Below the pieces are notes generated by a model. The model was not told the DNA's origin and searched no databases. It saw only the letters and a program-made list of their open reading frames with translations. Shown in pieces: positions 33,775 through 46,492 of a stretch of DNA of 64,000 nucleotides. Location of the stretch: the NCBI GenBank assembly GCA_963082975.1, contig OY720350.1, forward strand, positions 9,505,488 to 9,569,487, given 5' to 3'. The DNA is from Labia minor. Its lineage: Eukaryota > Arthropoda > Insecta > Dermaptera > Spongiphoridae. Numbering within the stretch: the stretch's first letter is position 1; every line of letters starts with the position of its first letter. The translations under genes and the position numbers were made by a program.

Positions 33775-36059
33775 CAATAAAATAACCAGAATTATTTTTA
33801 AACATTGTTACGAGAAAATGCAACTAATAACTCAGAATCTTTATATTAATTACAAATTAATTAATATTAATAAAAATAAGATTATATATATGTACCTTTA
33901 AAAATTTAAATACTACTTTTAAACACATTTAAATTAATCTGAAATCTGAATATCTCTATATATTCTATAAATATTTATCCAAATTGGGTTTATTTAAATA
34001 CATAGGTATATATATATATTATTAATTTATTATTTATTTATTTTATTTATAAAGTTATAAAGCGAGAAAGAGAAGAAATTCATTTTAGAGGGTGATGATT
34101 TTATATTTTGAATATTGCCAATTTTTTACATATTGAATTTTATATTTGATAAATATGATTATATAATTTAATTTTTATTAAAATAAAAAAAAAATGGATT
34201 AGATTACAAATATATCAAATAATTATTCATTTAAAATATATATATAAAAAAAAAATAATAACTTGTGCAGAATTGAAAAATTACAAATTGTAAATAAATC
34301 TTTTATCCTAATAATTAATAAAATTTATTTAAATTTAAATATTATATATATATACCTTTTAAATTTAAATGTTGAATTAATTTATTAATTTCATTTCAAT
34401 TTTTCTCATTCAAGTGACATATTTTTAATTAATGTATAAAAAAATTATGTATAAATAAAATTAATTAATGTATAAAAAAAATTAAATTTTATATAAGAAA
34501 ATAATAAAATATAAAAAGATTAAAAAATACTAAATTAAATATGTTACTTACTTTTCATTAACTATCTTTTTTTTATTACTTTTACTAATCACAATCTAGT
34601 TATATACCTTAACTAATAAGTGATATTTATTTAAATAAAATATATAAAGTTCATGATTTTAATAACATGCAAACATGAGCAGTTTAATCCATTAGTTCGT
34701 GTGGTTTATTCCTTTTTTATTAACTAACTGAAAAAAATTTTGTCAACTATTTTGATTAAATTTCTTAGAATCAAAATCAACTAATTGCAACTTGAAAAAG
34801 TTATTACCACCAGTGAAAGGTGACTTTCTATATAGAAAGTATTTCAAGACTCATTATATAAGAATAAGTTGAGAGTGAATGTTGGTCTCATAGTTCTGGT
34901 CACTTTTGAGTTTCATTGCAAGTGGATTATTTTGTTAGAAACATTTTGAATCAAGTCTGAACTTGCTTTTAAAATAGTCGTCAAGTTGAACACGAGATTT
35001 CTCAGGATTTAATCTCTCTAGAATCTCATTCGTCAGCATTTATTGCTTCGACACGCAAACTAAAAGCGTATCTTTCAACATCTCCTCCAACCCTTTTAAT
35101 TTCACCTATACTACCTAATGCTAAGGCACTAACAATTCGATTCATTTTGTGGAAAATATTGGTAGAGTTTAATTAGATTTTATATCGCTGATTATAAATC
35201 AATTTTAAATTCAAGTGAAGATAATTCATATGGAAATTTTAAGTTATTTAAAAACTTATAATTTAATTAAGAATATTTACTTATACAATTAGTATTAGGC
35301 AAGTTAGTCTTACTAGTACACTCTTTTAAATTAAATTCATTAGTGTTTACAATAAACAGACCCATTGAAGAGCTCAGGGAATCTTTCGAAAATTTATCAT
35401 CAAGATAAAATTATTTGTAAACATTTTGACTATTGATAAAAAGGTACGTATAATGAAAAAAATAAGATTGTATGTGTAACTAAATAAATTATTAAAGATA
35501 TACCTACATATATAATTTTCATAAAACGTGTTTGTTAACTTTCTCCATAACCTTGTGATTAGTTAGCAAATGATTATTCCGAATGACGTAGTTTACGTAT
35601 TATGAATGAACAATTAGTTACTCTTATTGTTAATTTAACTATTTATCTTTACTATAATCCATTTCTCAAATTGCTGATTACATTATACAAGTACTACTTA
35701 TTCTAGTGAGAGTTTAAATTGTTATTTTACATTTAACGATGCTAGTTTTGGTAGAGATTTGTGTAAATTGTGCTTAACGATCAAAGTAAACTTGATACTC
35801 TCCTGCCTGGTGGTGATTTTATGATCTAACAATTCACCAACAAATCGGGCTATTAATTATTATTAATAAAAATATAATGTAGGTATTACAATAAAAATAA
35901 TATTTTTTTATATTGAAAAATGAGTTTTGATATATCCGGATAATTATATTGACACAAGACATCTCCACTAAAATTATTACAATATTATGAGAATTTCATT
36001 GAAATTAAAATACAAGGTGAATATTTTATCTTTATCAAAAAAAAAAAACAAAATTCAAA
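33775..36059. other. AT-rich stretch without recognisable gene
   Basis: Contains a perfect 18-base palindrome ACTTTCTATATAGAAAGT near 34823 and a GC-richer part at 34680-35140 with an open frame lacking a start codon at about 34973-35176. No family is recognised. Confidence 0.5.
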
Positions 36060-36360
36060 TTATGTTTTTTTGTCATCAATATCGGATATGTATTCCCCTT
36101 CAAATTTAGCATAGCCTTGAGCTATTCTAGTGAACTCATCAATCTTACTTTCATGGGTAAACAGAAAAAAAAAATTGCAAGGAAGATAAATCCGGAGAAT
36201 ATGGTGACTGAGACATGATTTTGATATTATTTCTCATGAAATAATACATGAGCAGATTTATTATGGCATTACAATGAATCAATGACTTGTTTTCGTCTGT
36301 AGTTAACACACAAAATTCAGAAAGTAAATCCTTACGTGTTTGTAAGTTTCAAGAACGTTG
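36060..36360 (-). pseudogene. Degenerate mariner/Tc1-type transposase remnant
   Basis: Read on the minus strand, one frame gives SLIHCNAIINLLMYYFMRNN followed by IKIMSQSPYSPDL, matching the mariner signature around the second and third catalytic D (HDNA...PPYSPDLAPCDFFLF). The last catalytic D lies at about 36190. Some 90 bases further another frame gives a C-terminal-like segment ending FEGEYISDIDD. Several frameshifts and stops separate the parts, the first catalytic region is absent and no terminal repeats were found. An old, dead copy. Confidence 0.7.
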
Positions 36361-37277
36361 TGTGATAAATTTTATTTATTTATTTTTTTTTTCACAATTT
36401 TTAATAATAAATAGTAATTATTATTATTATTATTATTTTGTTTAGAGGGGTTTAAAAATATTTTAGCCTAAAACTTGTTAAGTTTTCTTTTTAAATAAAA
36501 ATTAAATTTATTGCATAATTTTATGATTTATTTTAGACTTAAAAATATTAGAGAATCTTTTTTGTGTTTTTCTTTTTAAATCTATAAAATATTTTTTTTT
36601 TAGGGAGTGTTGAGTCTAAAGGGTAAAAGAGTCATAATATTAATATTAATAGTTAGTAAAATAAAAGTAAAAATTAAATTTATTATATATATTAAAAATA
36701 AAGGATATTATTAAATAAAATATATTAAAATCAATAGATAATCAAATAAATAATCTTATAAATTATTTGATGTAAAAATAAATAGACTTATAATTAATTA
36801 CTTAGTTACTTATTTAATCTATTCATCACTTTCAAAGATATCGCTTTGTGGGCTTCTGAATCAGTCCAATGTGAATAATTTGACAGTAAATTCGATGCCA
36901 AAGGCGAGATGTTCATTAGCTCGGATCACTTAGACGAAGTTAACCAAGCGAAGGTGTAAACTGGAAATAGTAAAGGACAGTCGAGTTGAGTGAGAGAGAA
37001 AAGAGACAGGAAGAGAGAGAGAGAGAGTTTGAAGCTTTATGGCAATTTCAAGCAAAGATCTAAGAATACTTGGACAGACCTGCCTTTAGGGAATATATAG
37101 GTTCAGAAGGAGGTACAGGTACAGGAGGAGTTAGTTAGTTCTCTTGAGATTGTTTTCTCATCGGAACTTCTTAAGAAATTGATTATTTAATATTAATGTA
37201 CTACTATAATATACATTATATACTTATAACAAGATTAATTTACTAATGAAAATAATTTTAATCTTTTCTCTTTAAAT
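36361..37277. other. Stretch without gene, with one GC-richer island
   Basis: AT-rich with an ATT repeat (36419-36437). A less AT-rich, non-repetitive block at 36840-37150 includes a (GA)n run (about 37011-37027) and an AGGTACAGGTACAGGAGGAG run. Possibly host regulatory or untranslated DNA; no open frame of note. Confidence 0.45.
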
Positions 37278-37537
37278 CAGTAGTTTCCAACCTTTCTGTA
37301 CCGGCGCCCCCTTTTTTTAAAAAAAATTCTTTTGCCCCTCTTAATTCTTGTAATAATCTAATTTCATAAATATTCACATAATATAGTAATTTATTTAATG
37401 GACTACAAAATCACACACCCACACACACTCAATTAAGCAAAAACATATTATAGATTATTATAGACTTTAGAAAAAAAATTGGTTCTAATACATTCGCGCC
37501 CCCCAGGTGGGACGCGCCCCACATGTTGAGAACACTG
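37278..37537. mobile_element. hAT-type MITE with perfect 8-bp target duplication
   Basis: Starts CAGTAGTTTCCAACC and ends GTTGAGAACACTG. Flanked on both sides by CTTTAAAT (37270-37277 and 37538-37545). Near each end are GC-rich GCGCCCCC / GCGCCCC runs. 260 bases, non-coding. The termini resemble, but do not match, those of the hAT at 29533. Confidence 0.9.
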
Positions 37538-38680
37538 CTTTAAATATAAAGATTTTGCAAAATAGAAAACTACAAAAATTCTAATTCTATTCAAATTTTC
37601 AATTAAAAACAATAAATTCATCATCTTCATCATAGGAATAAGTTGAATTTTAAAAATTATTAAATTTCTTATATCCTTCCATAAAAAAAAACTTTACTTA
37701 CCTTTAATTTCTTATTTTGTTTTACACTGTTTTATTTTACGTTTTATAAATTATTTTTGATAATATTTTCGTTGAAAATAAAAATATGATATCTATTTTA
37801 TAACATAAGAGAGATGATATTGTTTTTTTCTTCTCCTATACTTCCAATTATCTATACTTATATTCGTCCCTCTTCCTCCACATCTCTTTTCTTATACCCC
37901 CCATTCTAGTTTTCACACCACACAGACACACGTTCATATTATTATTATTATTATTATTATTTATGAAATTGCTCAATATGGAAAGCAATCTTACCAATAT
38001 GGCTTATCTGAATATATTGCTCCGTAAGTAAAAAAAAAAAAAAGAAAGAAAAGAACAAAATAAAAAATAAAATGGAATGCAGTTGTTGTGTGTTGTTTTC
38101 AGTTCAATTTTGCAATAAAAATCTCGTTTTTTTACGTATTTTTGGAAGGAACCAGGTAATTTGATATAAACACTATTATATGGTTTTTGTAGGAGGGAGG
38201 AGATGAGAGCACTCTAAAATCTGATAGCTTCTAGGTATTGTATAATGTGATAATGATAATTGGATTTCTAAGGAATTTCTCTCCCTCTCTTTTTTCTTTC
38301 CGACAGGTAATGTTGCATTATCGCTATTAAGTTTATCCTGAACTGACAAAAACAGAATCATTCGATCGACTATTTGCAATCGTTTTGTTTAATTATTCTT
38401 TAGTCTATAAATCAGTTTATAGGATTCACATTAAGCTTGTTTTATATGCTTCTAGCGTATAATAAAATTAAAAGAGATAAAATCGTAAAAATTGGTGGAA
38501 AAGAGTTGAAAATCCAGAAATATTGGCGTAGTAACAAACAACGTAACTATTAAATTAATTTATTAAGATAAATTGAAGAATCTAAATATTATAATCATTT
38601 TGAATATACATATTTATCCTATTTTTATAAAATCATTCAAGGAGTAGTAAAGTGATATTAAAGTAAGAATAAAAAAAAAA
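37538..38680. other. Stretch without recognisable gene
   Basis: ATT repeat at about 37937-37960, pyrimidine-rich DNA at 37830-37930, otherwise AT-rich. Nothing coding recognised. Confidence 0.5.
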
Positions 38681-39158
38681 GCTGGAGTGTCTCCACTCGA
38701 CTATCTCGCAAATTTGAATTAGATTAAATAACATATATTAATTTTATATTAAATTAAATTAATTAAATTATAAATTAAAATTAATAACTAATATTTATTA
38801 AACCAGCGCATGTTTGGCTCTTTGTTGATGGCACCACGTCACGTGTTGGCGCGTGAGATTTGCAGTGTTAAAAAATTAATTCTGGTACTTTCAGCAAATA
38901 AATCAAGTTAAAATTCTAGATATAGCAGTTTTATACAATTATTAATCAAGTGAAAAATTATCAAACCTAAATCTTTATTTTTACTTTAGAAGAAAAATCT
39001 TGGTTACATACATACACACACACACACACACAGAGACAGACATTTTTCTCAACCTTAGTGAAAATGATTCAGGAACCTTCAAAACGTATAAAAACATCAA
39101 AATCTCAACATCGAAAATTTTCGTGAGCGCAATACTATCTCTTACGAGATAGTAAAAA
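38681..39158 (+). mobile_element. Family B (HINE-like) repeat
   Basis: Begins CTGGAGTGTCTCCACTCG and ends GAGATAGTAAAAA. The subterminal inverted repeats are ACTATCTCG (38700-38708) and CGAGATAGT (39145-39153). The 3' end forms a hairpin ACTATCTC-TTAC-GAGATAGT just before the A-run. The interior has a CACGTCACGTGTTGGCGCG block, a (CA)n microsatellite and GATTCAGGAACCTTCAAAAC. Non-coding. Confidence 0.85.
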
Positions 39159-41572
39159 AAAAAATTTTCATCTAAATAAATTTTTCTTTTTTCTTTATTC
39201 TGTCTTTCTAAAAAACTTGTAGTCTGTTTGTAATGAATTTCTATGTAAAACTAATAAATACATTAATTAAATGATTGATTAAACAAATTTATAAATCAAA
39301 GAATTTGGATTGATAAATCAACATCACACAACACTCTTCTTACTTACAAAAATTATTATTATTATAAAGAAATTATTAATTTAGATTGATGTGTGTTTAC
39401 TACAATTTATAAAAATAAGAAAAATATAAAAAATTCATTACTACATTATTAGAAATTTTATTTGAAATAAGAAAGAATGAACATTTCATTATTTTTTTTA
39501 AATTAAGATAGAAAAAAGAAGTGAATCGACCATTAAATTTCAAAATTGCCCGAATGGAAAAATAAATCGTCTTTCAATTGGTTCATTTTGCCCGAATGAT
39601 ACGGTCACAAGTGGACTTCATTTTATTCTAAGCAATTAGACTTTTATTGTAATTAAAAACTTTTGCAATTCAGAGTTCCATCAAATCGAGTGTGGTGGTA
39701 GTGATGGTGGGGATGGTAAGGACCAAGAGGAGGATTTTATAAGAGTGGGTGTAACATTTGAGAGCAGTTCACTCTTTTCGTTCATTCTTTCATTTTTTTC
39801 TCTTTTTTTTTCTTTCCTTTTTATAAAAAAAAAAAAATAAAAAAAGAATCGCTCCTGCTATCATTTCGCGCTACATAAAACATTAATTCCTATTACTTTT
39901 TTCTATAATTCAAACAGCCGCCACCCCTCCCTCAATGCCGTTTGTAATGATGACTCCGTTTCTTATTTTCAAAAGGTCTTTATGTGGTAAAAGGGGTTGG
40001 ATTTTTCTTCCATCCCTTCCCGTCCGTCTCACTATTTCTTTTCCAAAGAGATATAAAGAGAAATAAAATAAAAAGAGGGATAGACAGAAAGAGAAGGGGA
40101 GAGAAAAAAAAAACGAAGAAATGATAAGATTTTGAAAACGAGCCGTTCCGATGAGAGTCACGTGTTAACGGCGCAAGTTTGCCAATAACTGAGTAAAGTC
40201 GAACCCCTTTTGGATTTCAACCCTCCCCTCCCTATTTCTTTCTTTGATGCCCAACAACGGCAGGGGAATTAATTAAACCATCTTCGGGATCAATTAGAGA
40301 GCGAAATGCTGTTTGAATTGAGATTGATATCATTTCGTCCCTTTCCTATTGCAATATGATTACCATAGGAATAATAATGATACCATGGATATACTAATAA
40401 AAGAGAAAACAATCAAAAGTACAAACAAAAATATATATATACTACAAATTTTTTACAGAATTTAAAAAAATAAAACATACGTTTCTAAAAATATTACATA
40501 CATATATTCTTCGTAGTAAGTGCACATAGGTTTCTAAATATAAAAAACAATTTTCATGTAAATGAAAGGTCGACATCTCTAAAGAAATAAGATATGTCTT
40601 AAATGACAGCAATAATAAGTAAGCTACAAGTTGGATAAAAAAAAAATTATTGAAATTGAAATGTTTGACATTTAACTACAAAAAATATAATATTTATTTA
40701 TTAAAGTAAATTTAAATAAAAATTGAAAAATTGGATATGTATTAAAATAACATCTTGAAAGCAGTAAGTATATATATTTTTTTTTCTATTTTATCGATAT
40801 ATGTTATTTCATATTCAAACTGATCTTTTTAATCTCAGGATTTCATTTTGACATTTCACTTATTCCAATTGATCCATTCATATAATTGAAAATATTTTAA
40901 ACTGAATCAACAACTGAGACTGAGTAGGTAGTAGAGTGGGTGGATGGGATGGGTGGAATGGGGGTAGAAAAGTGAAACGAGCCAATCCACCAAGTTGAGT
41001 TAAGCATTTTTTCAGGTTACTTTATAAACAGAATCAAGATTGCCTGCCTCTTGGGTGCAAATCATTTATTTTTTCCATGAGGTTGTATGCAAATACTGAA
41101 ATGTCAAAAGTTAACTTACTCTCTATTAAAAAAGGGTGTATACGAAGGAGGGCTGTTACTTTATAAGGGAAAAAGAAAATTCGAACAAGACTTTTTGTAA
41201 ATTAAAGGCTTTTTAATTGCTACTGCCTGTTGAAAGGTGGACTTTTATGAGAACTTTATTAGGAGGGTTGAGATTTGAAGTTATGTTTTTTTGATAAAGT
41301 TCAATAATAAATGACTTTAATTCAGTTCTAAGAACTTGGAACGAAAGGAGAAAGGATTGAGATTAAGACAAAATGATCTTGATAGGGGAGGGGGCGGGGA
41401 GAGAGAGAGAGAGAAAAAGAGAAAGATTGAGAGTAAGAAAGAAGAATGAATAAGAAAAAGACTAGAAATAATTAATATGTATAGATATTTCCAATTTCAT
41501 TTTTACTCACTTATAATAATAATAATAATAATAACTAGAGGTAACTATATATATATATTACTATCAGATTTA
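39159..41572. other. Stretch without recognisable gene, partly GC-richer
   Basis: Includes non-repetitive, less AT-rich blocks at 39560-40340 and 40910-41460, with poly-pyrimidine tracts and a (GA)n run (41399-41416). An open frame on the minus strand at 39910-40161 is largely a translated pyrimidine tract. These blocks could be host non-coding DNA. Confidence 0.5.
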
Positions 41573-41980
41573 TCAAGGAGATAATCACGTATTTTTGTGA
41601 GATTGATTTCTCGACGTTTCGGCACCATTTCGGCACCATTTTCATGAGATTATTTAGGTGGGAATATTTTTGGCATTCTGGTTCTTAGTCAGTGTGACCA
41701 AGGGTTAATATCACCCTCGGGCTGTTGTCCAGTGCGGACGTGTGCCAGTCTCAGGATTGCCCAGGATTCTTCGGAGCTCCAGAGCAACGCAGTGAGTACA
41801 AAACACCCAACCTATCAACCCAAAATCCCGATATTAACTCTTGGTCACTCAGATTAAGACTCAAAATCACAAAAATATTCCCACCTAAATAATCTCTTGA
41901 AAATGGCGCCAAAATGGGTGCCGAAACGTCGAGAAAACAATCTCACAAAAATACGTAATTATATCCCTGATAAATCTGAT
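41573..41980. repeat. Long fold-back element
   Basis: The left arm (41573 to about 41745) and right arm (about 41818-41980) are inverted repeats over some 160 bases. They start ATCAGATTTATCA and include TTTCTCGACGTTTCGGCACC on the left, with the matching GGTGCCGAAACGTCGAGAAA on the right. The left arm repeats ATTTCGGCACC twice. The loop of about 70 bases is GC-rich. Non-coding; superfamily unknown. Confidence 0.88.
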
Positions 41981-42775
41981 AATAATAATAACAATAACAT
42001 TCACGGAAATCTAAACCAACATATATATATTTAGAAACAAATGCTTCATTTTATTTTTAATAAAATATGATTTTAATGAATTAAATTATTGAATGAAAAA
42101 AATATCGAAGTGTTTTAATTAAATATATATATATATATAATACAATCGATAAATATTTTAATAAATTGAAATCAAATAATAATAAAAAAAAGTAGAATAT
42201 ATTGAAAATATTAAACATTTTGTTAATTAATTGTAAATCCAATAAAATCTGAATGGTTTTTCTATTTGATCCTTTCCTCTCTCTCATTCTTCTTTCTTTC
42301 GATCTCAATACTTACTATATTTCGACTTTTTTTCCTTTCATTTTAAGTTGCCCTTAATAAAATGTAAACAAAAATAAATTTTATATCAAAATATGCAATA
42401 TTTGAATGAAATAAATTGAAAAATAAAAAAATAAAAAAAAAAAAAAAATACATAGAAAAGTTTTTAACCAAATTTTTAATTAAATAATATACCTAAGTTT
42501 TGTTTTACAAATTGGTGAGAGAACCAAACAACTTTCACTAGCCACCCTATTTTTTTTCTTATCATTAACAATTAATTGACTAAAATAAAAAACAAATCAA
42601 AGTGCTTTAAAAAATATAATGTTAAAATTTTAAAATGTGTCTTTCAAGTTAAAATTCGAATTAAATACAATAATATTTTACTTTGTTGGAGAGTACATAA
42701 TCACATATTACCTATTTTCAAAATAAAACTTCAAATTCGTTTTTAATCTCTGTTGCACAATAGAATAAATAATAA
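41981..42775. other. AT-rich stretch without gene
   Basis: (TA)n near 42126-42138 and A-runs. No transposon ends or coding recognised. Confidence 0.5.
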
Positions 42776-43705
42776 TAGGTTGGGGAAAAAGAAATCCATT
42801 ATTTTTACGTGAACTTCAAGACTTTATTTAACATGTTTTGCATAGTCCGATTTAGGTCAAATATGCACCATTTTGTTCTATAATTTGTTGCTATTTTAAT
42901 GGTAGCTTCATTATGCCTCTCTCATAAAAGTCTTGGTCCTTATTAGCGAAAAACTCCAGCAATTGATTTTCACACTCTTCCCTTGATGCCAATTTCTTAT
43001 CACTAAAACACGCTTTGACCACGATCGCTTTCGCATAATGTTGTCGTATGTGACCCATTTCTCATCCCCAGTCACCATCCGTTTAAGAAATGGGTTGATT
43101 TCATTACGTTTGGCCAAGGCTTCGCAGATGGAAATTCGATCCATCATGTTTTTTGGTGTTAATTGGTGTGGCACCCAAACATCAAGCTTTTTTTTAAACC
43201 CAGCTTTGTGCAAATGGTTTAAAACTGTTTTGTGGTCGATCTTTAACTCCTGGGCGATGCTACGACTACTAACATGCCGGTCCACTTCGATGATTTCAGT
43301 GACTTTGTCGACATTTTCGACGACGGGCCTGCCTGTGCGAGGGGCATCCTTAACGTCAAAAATACCCGAACGGAATCGACGAAACCAAAATTGCGCGTAA
43401 TTAGCTGTTACAGTATCGGGACCATAAACACTATTCACATTTTCAGCCGCCTGACTTGCATTTTCGCCCTTATCAAAGAAAAACTGTAAAATGTACCGAA
43501 TTTTCTCTTTGTTGACTTCCATCTTTAACGCCGTGTAACTCAGAACTGAATGGACAAAACAAAAAACTGCAAACGAATTCTTTTAGTGCGAACTGTTACC
43601 TTGACAACGAGCATAAATTTGAAATTGTTTGATCGATAATTTACGAGATATCGATCACTACAGCCATCTACCGAAAAAATAATGGATTTATTTTTCCCCA
43701 ACCTA
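42776..43705 (-). mobile_element. mariner element, internally deleted
   Basis: The terminal inverted repeats are GGTTGGGGAAAAAGAAATCC at the left and GGATTTATTTTTCCCCAACC at the right, with TA at both borders, as for mariner. At 930 bases it is about 350 short of the usual 1.3 kb, because the central part of the transposase gene is missing. The ends look intact, so it could be moved by a complete relative. Confidence 0.93.
42911..43522 (-). pseudogene. mariner transposase, N-terminal half with frame-shifted tail
   Basis: The 203-residue frame begins MEVNKEKIRYILQFFFDKGE. It carries the two N-terminal helix-turn-helix DNA-binding segments (about residues 5-110, with APRTGRP between them), WVPHQLTPKN and the first catalytic D153 (MVTGDEKWVTYD). 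After about residue 170 (KRSWSK) the frame no longer matches mariner. The true C terminus (SDKKLASREECENQLLEFFA, then DQDFYERGIM) lies in another frame at about 42892-43010. A deletion near 43010-43020 therefore removed the second and third catalytic D region and shifted the frame. The product cannot be catalytically active but might still bind element ends. Confidence 0.92.
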
Positions 43706-43718
43706 ATATATATATATA

Positions 43719-44015
43719 GGTTGAGCAAACACCCATTTTTCCGGGATTGTCCCGTTTTTAGGTGCTCTGTCCCGAAAAATGTCTTCGGGACAGCCTATTG
43801 TCCCGTTTTTTTTTTAAATATTTAGGACATTTCATACTTTTTTTTGGTTCTAAAAAAAAAAGTAAAAACGTTTTCTGGACTAAGCTTTTAAACATTTCAG
43901 ACTTTTTTTTCTAATTTTTTCAATTTGGTTATTTGGTAATAAAAAAATAAAAATTAAGATGTTATGTTTTGTATACTTCTTTCCAATTTATTTTAATATT
44001 CAAGAATTGAAAAAA
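43719..44015. mobile_element. Family C MITE, long variant
   Basis: Starts next to TA with GGTTGAGCAAACACCC, a variant of the family end, 14 bases after the mariner. It contains the full core (TTCCGGGATTGTCCCG, CTTCGGGACAGCCTATTGTC, TTTTCTGGACTAAGC) and then the 60-base TTAAGATGTTATG segment also seen at 7180. No right terminal repeat. Confidence 0.68.
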
Positions 44016-45608
44016 AAAATGATCATGATATGTATTTGTTATTTACAAGTAATAGTAATCTCTAATTATAAGAAAATTAGAATTGACGATAATTATAATA
44101 ATTGTAGGCACTGAACGTTTGAAATGACAGTAGCCCCCGACATGTAGGCAACTACTAACACTTGCTTTTAAATTTAAATTTTCTTCCTTGATTTAACATA
44201 AAATAAAAATAATATATTCTTTATTTTCCTTTCATCATGAAAAAAAAAGAATAATTGTGAATTTAAAATATAAAGTGTAAATAATAAAAGAAAAATCTAA
44301 TAAATATAAACACAGAATGATTTAATAAATAATATTAAAAATAGAAAAATGATTTATTTGTGTGTTTTTTGTTTATATTCATTATAATTTAAAAAATAAT
44401 TATAATTATTTAAAGAGTGATATTACGATGTGTAACACTTTACATTTCATTCTTAAGTTTTATAGGGAAATAAATAAATTTATAAATTAATTCAATAGCA
44501 TTCAATTAAGGTGCTAATTGATGTTTGCCACTTTGCCAAGTTTCGTTTGTCGACTCTCCTTGAAAATCCTTCTTAACTTTAGAGTTTTGTTGTCAAAATT
44601 AATATGAAATTAATTTCTTAGCCGTCAGTGGAAGAGATTTGGCGGGTGTCAGTCTGATTGGCAATTTGTTCACTCTTTGAACTGGCAGGGTGATAAAAGC
44701 CTTGTGGGAAGATCCCGCTGTCTTCCTCAAACGGGGTTTTCTTCCATGGTGGAATGGGTGGGGGTGGGTGGTTGACTCTCCTCGACAGATCCATCTCCAT
44801 TCGTTGAGACACTTTAGGCTGTACCGCCTCTTTCGGGTCCTTCAATGTACACATCCACTCCCTCCATTTGGCTTATGTCAACGAAACGACAAATGACAAT
44901 CATCGAAAGAAGGGAGAAAAAAATAACCAAAAAAAAAAAAAAAAATCAACAACGACACTTGCAACAACAAACTTCCACCTTGATCAGAAATAATCTTTCT
45001 AAATAAATGTAAATGAAAAAAAAAACGAGCGGATAAATGGCTGCTCGATTGCACCACCAACGAATGGATTATTTCTTTTCTTTGCCGTTCGTTATCTCTG
45101 CCACTCAGCGTGGCAGCCGCGCTTGTCTGTTTAATTGGATAACTTTCAATTCCACTTTTCACTTTTCAAATGGCTAATTTCTTTTCTTGACTCTTATCGT
45201 AAGGATAGATAAAACACATCACCTTGCCAATGCTAAATATTATAAAACTTTGCTTTATAAGAATCTTATACTTACAACTATCAACACTTGGCGTCAAAAA
45301 GTTAACTTTTATTCAATAGGCAATTTTGGAAATTCCAAAAAAAATTTTTTTTTTTTGTTTTTGATTTAAATAAATAAATAGTATTTAATGTTTTTAAATA
45401 ATAATTCAATATTTTGTAAAAATGGCGAAGGAATTGTAAAATAGACAAAAAGAATGAAAACAAACAAATCCGTTAGATCAAATTAGGTTTTCAACCAAAC
45501 TGTAAAAGTTCTGAAACTTTTTAATAAAAAAAAAATAAAAAAATAAAAAATAGATTGTTACCATTCCATTGGGTCAAGACGGAAATGTTATATTTTATAT
45601 AAAAAATA
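44016..45608. other. Stretch with a GC-richer, non-repetitive island
   Basis: The block 44500-45180 is GC-richer and not repeated in the window. On the minus strand a 78-codon frame (44618-44854) is proline-rich in its middle (NHPPPPIPPWKK) and has acceptable codon use. No domain, splice site or homologous family was recognised, so it is noted but not called a gene. Confidence 0.4.
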
Positions 45609-46190
45609 AGCTGGAGTGTCTCCACTCGACTATTTCGCAAATTTGAATTGGATTAATTAACATATATTATATTTAAATTAAATTTATTAATTATAAATTA
45701 AAATTAATAAATAATATTTATTAAATCAGCGCGTGTTTGGCTGTTTGTTGATGGCACCACGTTACGTGTTGGAGCGAGATTTGCAGTATTAAAAAATTAA
45801 TTCCGGTACTTTCAGCGATTCAATCAAGCTGAAATTCTATATATAGCAGTTTTATACAATTTGAAATCATGTGAAAAACTATCAAAAATATATCTTTATT
45901 TTTTCGGTCAGTTTAGAAGAAAAAAATGAAATCGTGATAAGTAATGGACCTATTCCTAATGAGCTACATTTCTCAAAAGTTGATAGAAAACTACGAATTT
46001 TGAATAATGCCCGTATACCAAATTTCATGATTCTAGCTCAAACCGTTTTTGCGTAATCTTGTCTAAATACATACACACATAAACACACACAGACATTTTT
46101 CTCACCCTTAGTGAAAATGATTCAGGAACCTTCAAAACTTATAAAAACATCAAAATCTCGACATCGAAAATTTTCTGGCGAGATAGTAAA
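45609..46190 (+). mobile_element. Family B repeat, full-length copy
   Basis: Runs from CTGGAGTGTCTCCACTCG through the ACGTGTTGGAGCGAGATTTG block, the phrase CCAAATTTCATGATTCTAGC, a CA-rich microsatellite and TTCAGGAACCTTCAAAAC to GGCGAGATAGTAAA. It is longer than the copy at 38681 because it keeps the middle segment. An apparent short frame at 45871-46056 is part of the repeat. Confidence 0.85.
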
Positions 46191-46461
46191 TATCTATTAT
46201 ACATTTTTGTATAACTAGAAAATTTGTAACTCGTTCTTCACAATATATTTAATTAACGTAACATAATATTTAAGTAACGTCGATAAAGAATTGTTTCTAA
46301 CTTGGTTTCAAGAAATAAATTTAAATTTAATTGTAATATTTTGAAAACGTTTAAATTTTATTAAAATTTATTTTCAATGTTTTATTATGATATTATTAAT
46401 AATATTAAAAAAATGTTAAAGCTATTTTTTGAGAAATTACAAAATATTTATAAAATCATTG

Positions 46462-46492
<31 letters not shown>

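Noticed and set aside
34973-35176. 67-codon open frame without ATG in a GC-richer patch
   Set aside because: Length is within chance expectation and no motif or splice signal supports it.
39910-40161. 83-codon minus-strand frame with a hydrophobic run
   Set aside because: The hydrophobic run is a translated pyrimidine tract; no family resemblance.
43038-43489. Two plus-strand open frames over the mariner
   Set aside because: They are antisense shadows of the transposase frame.
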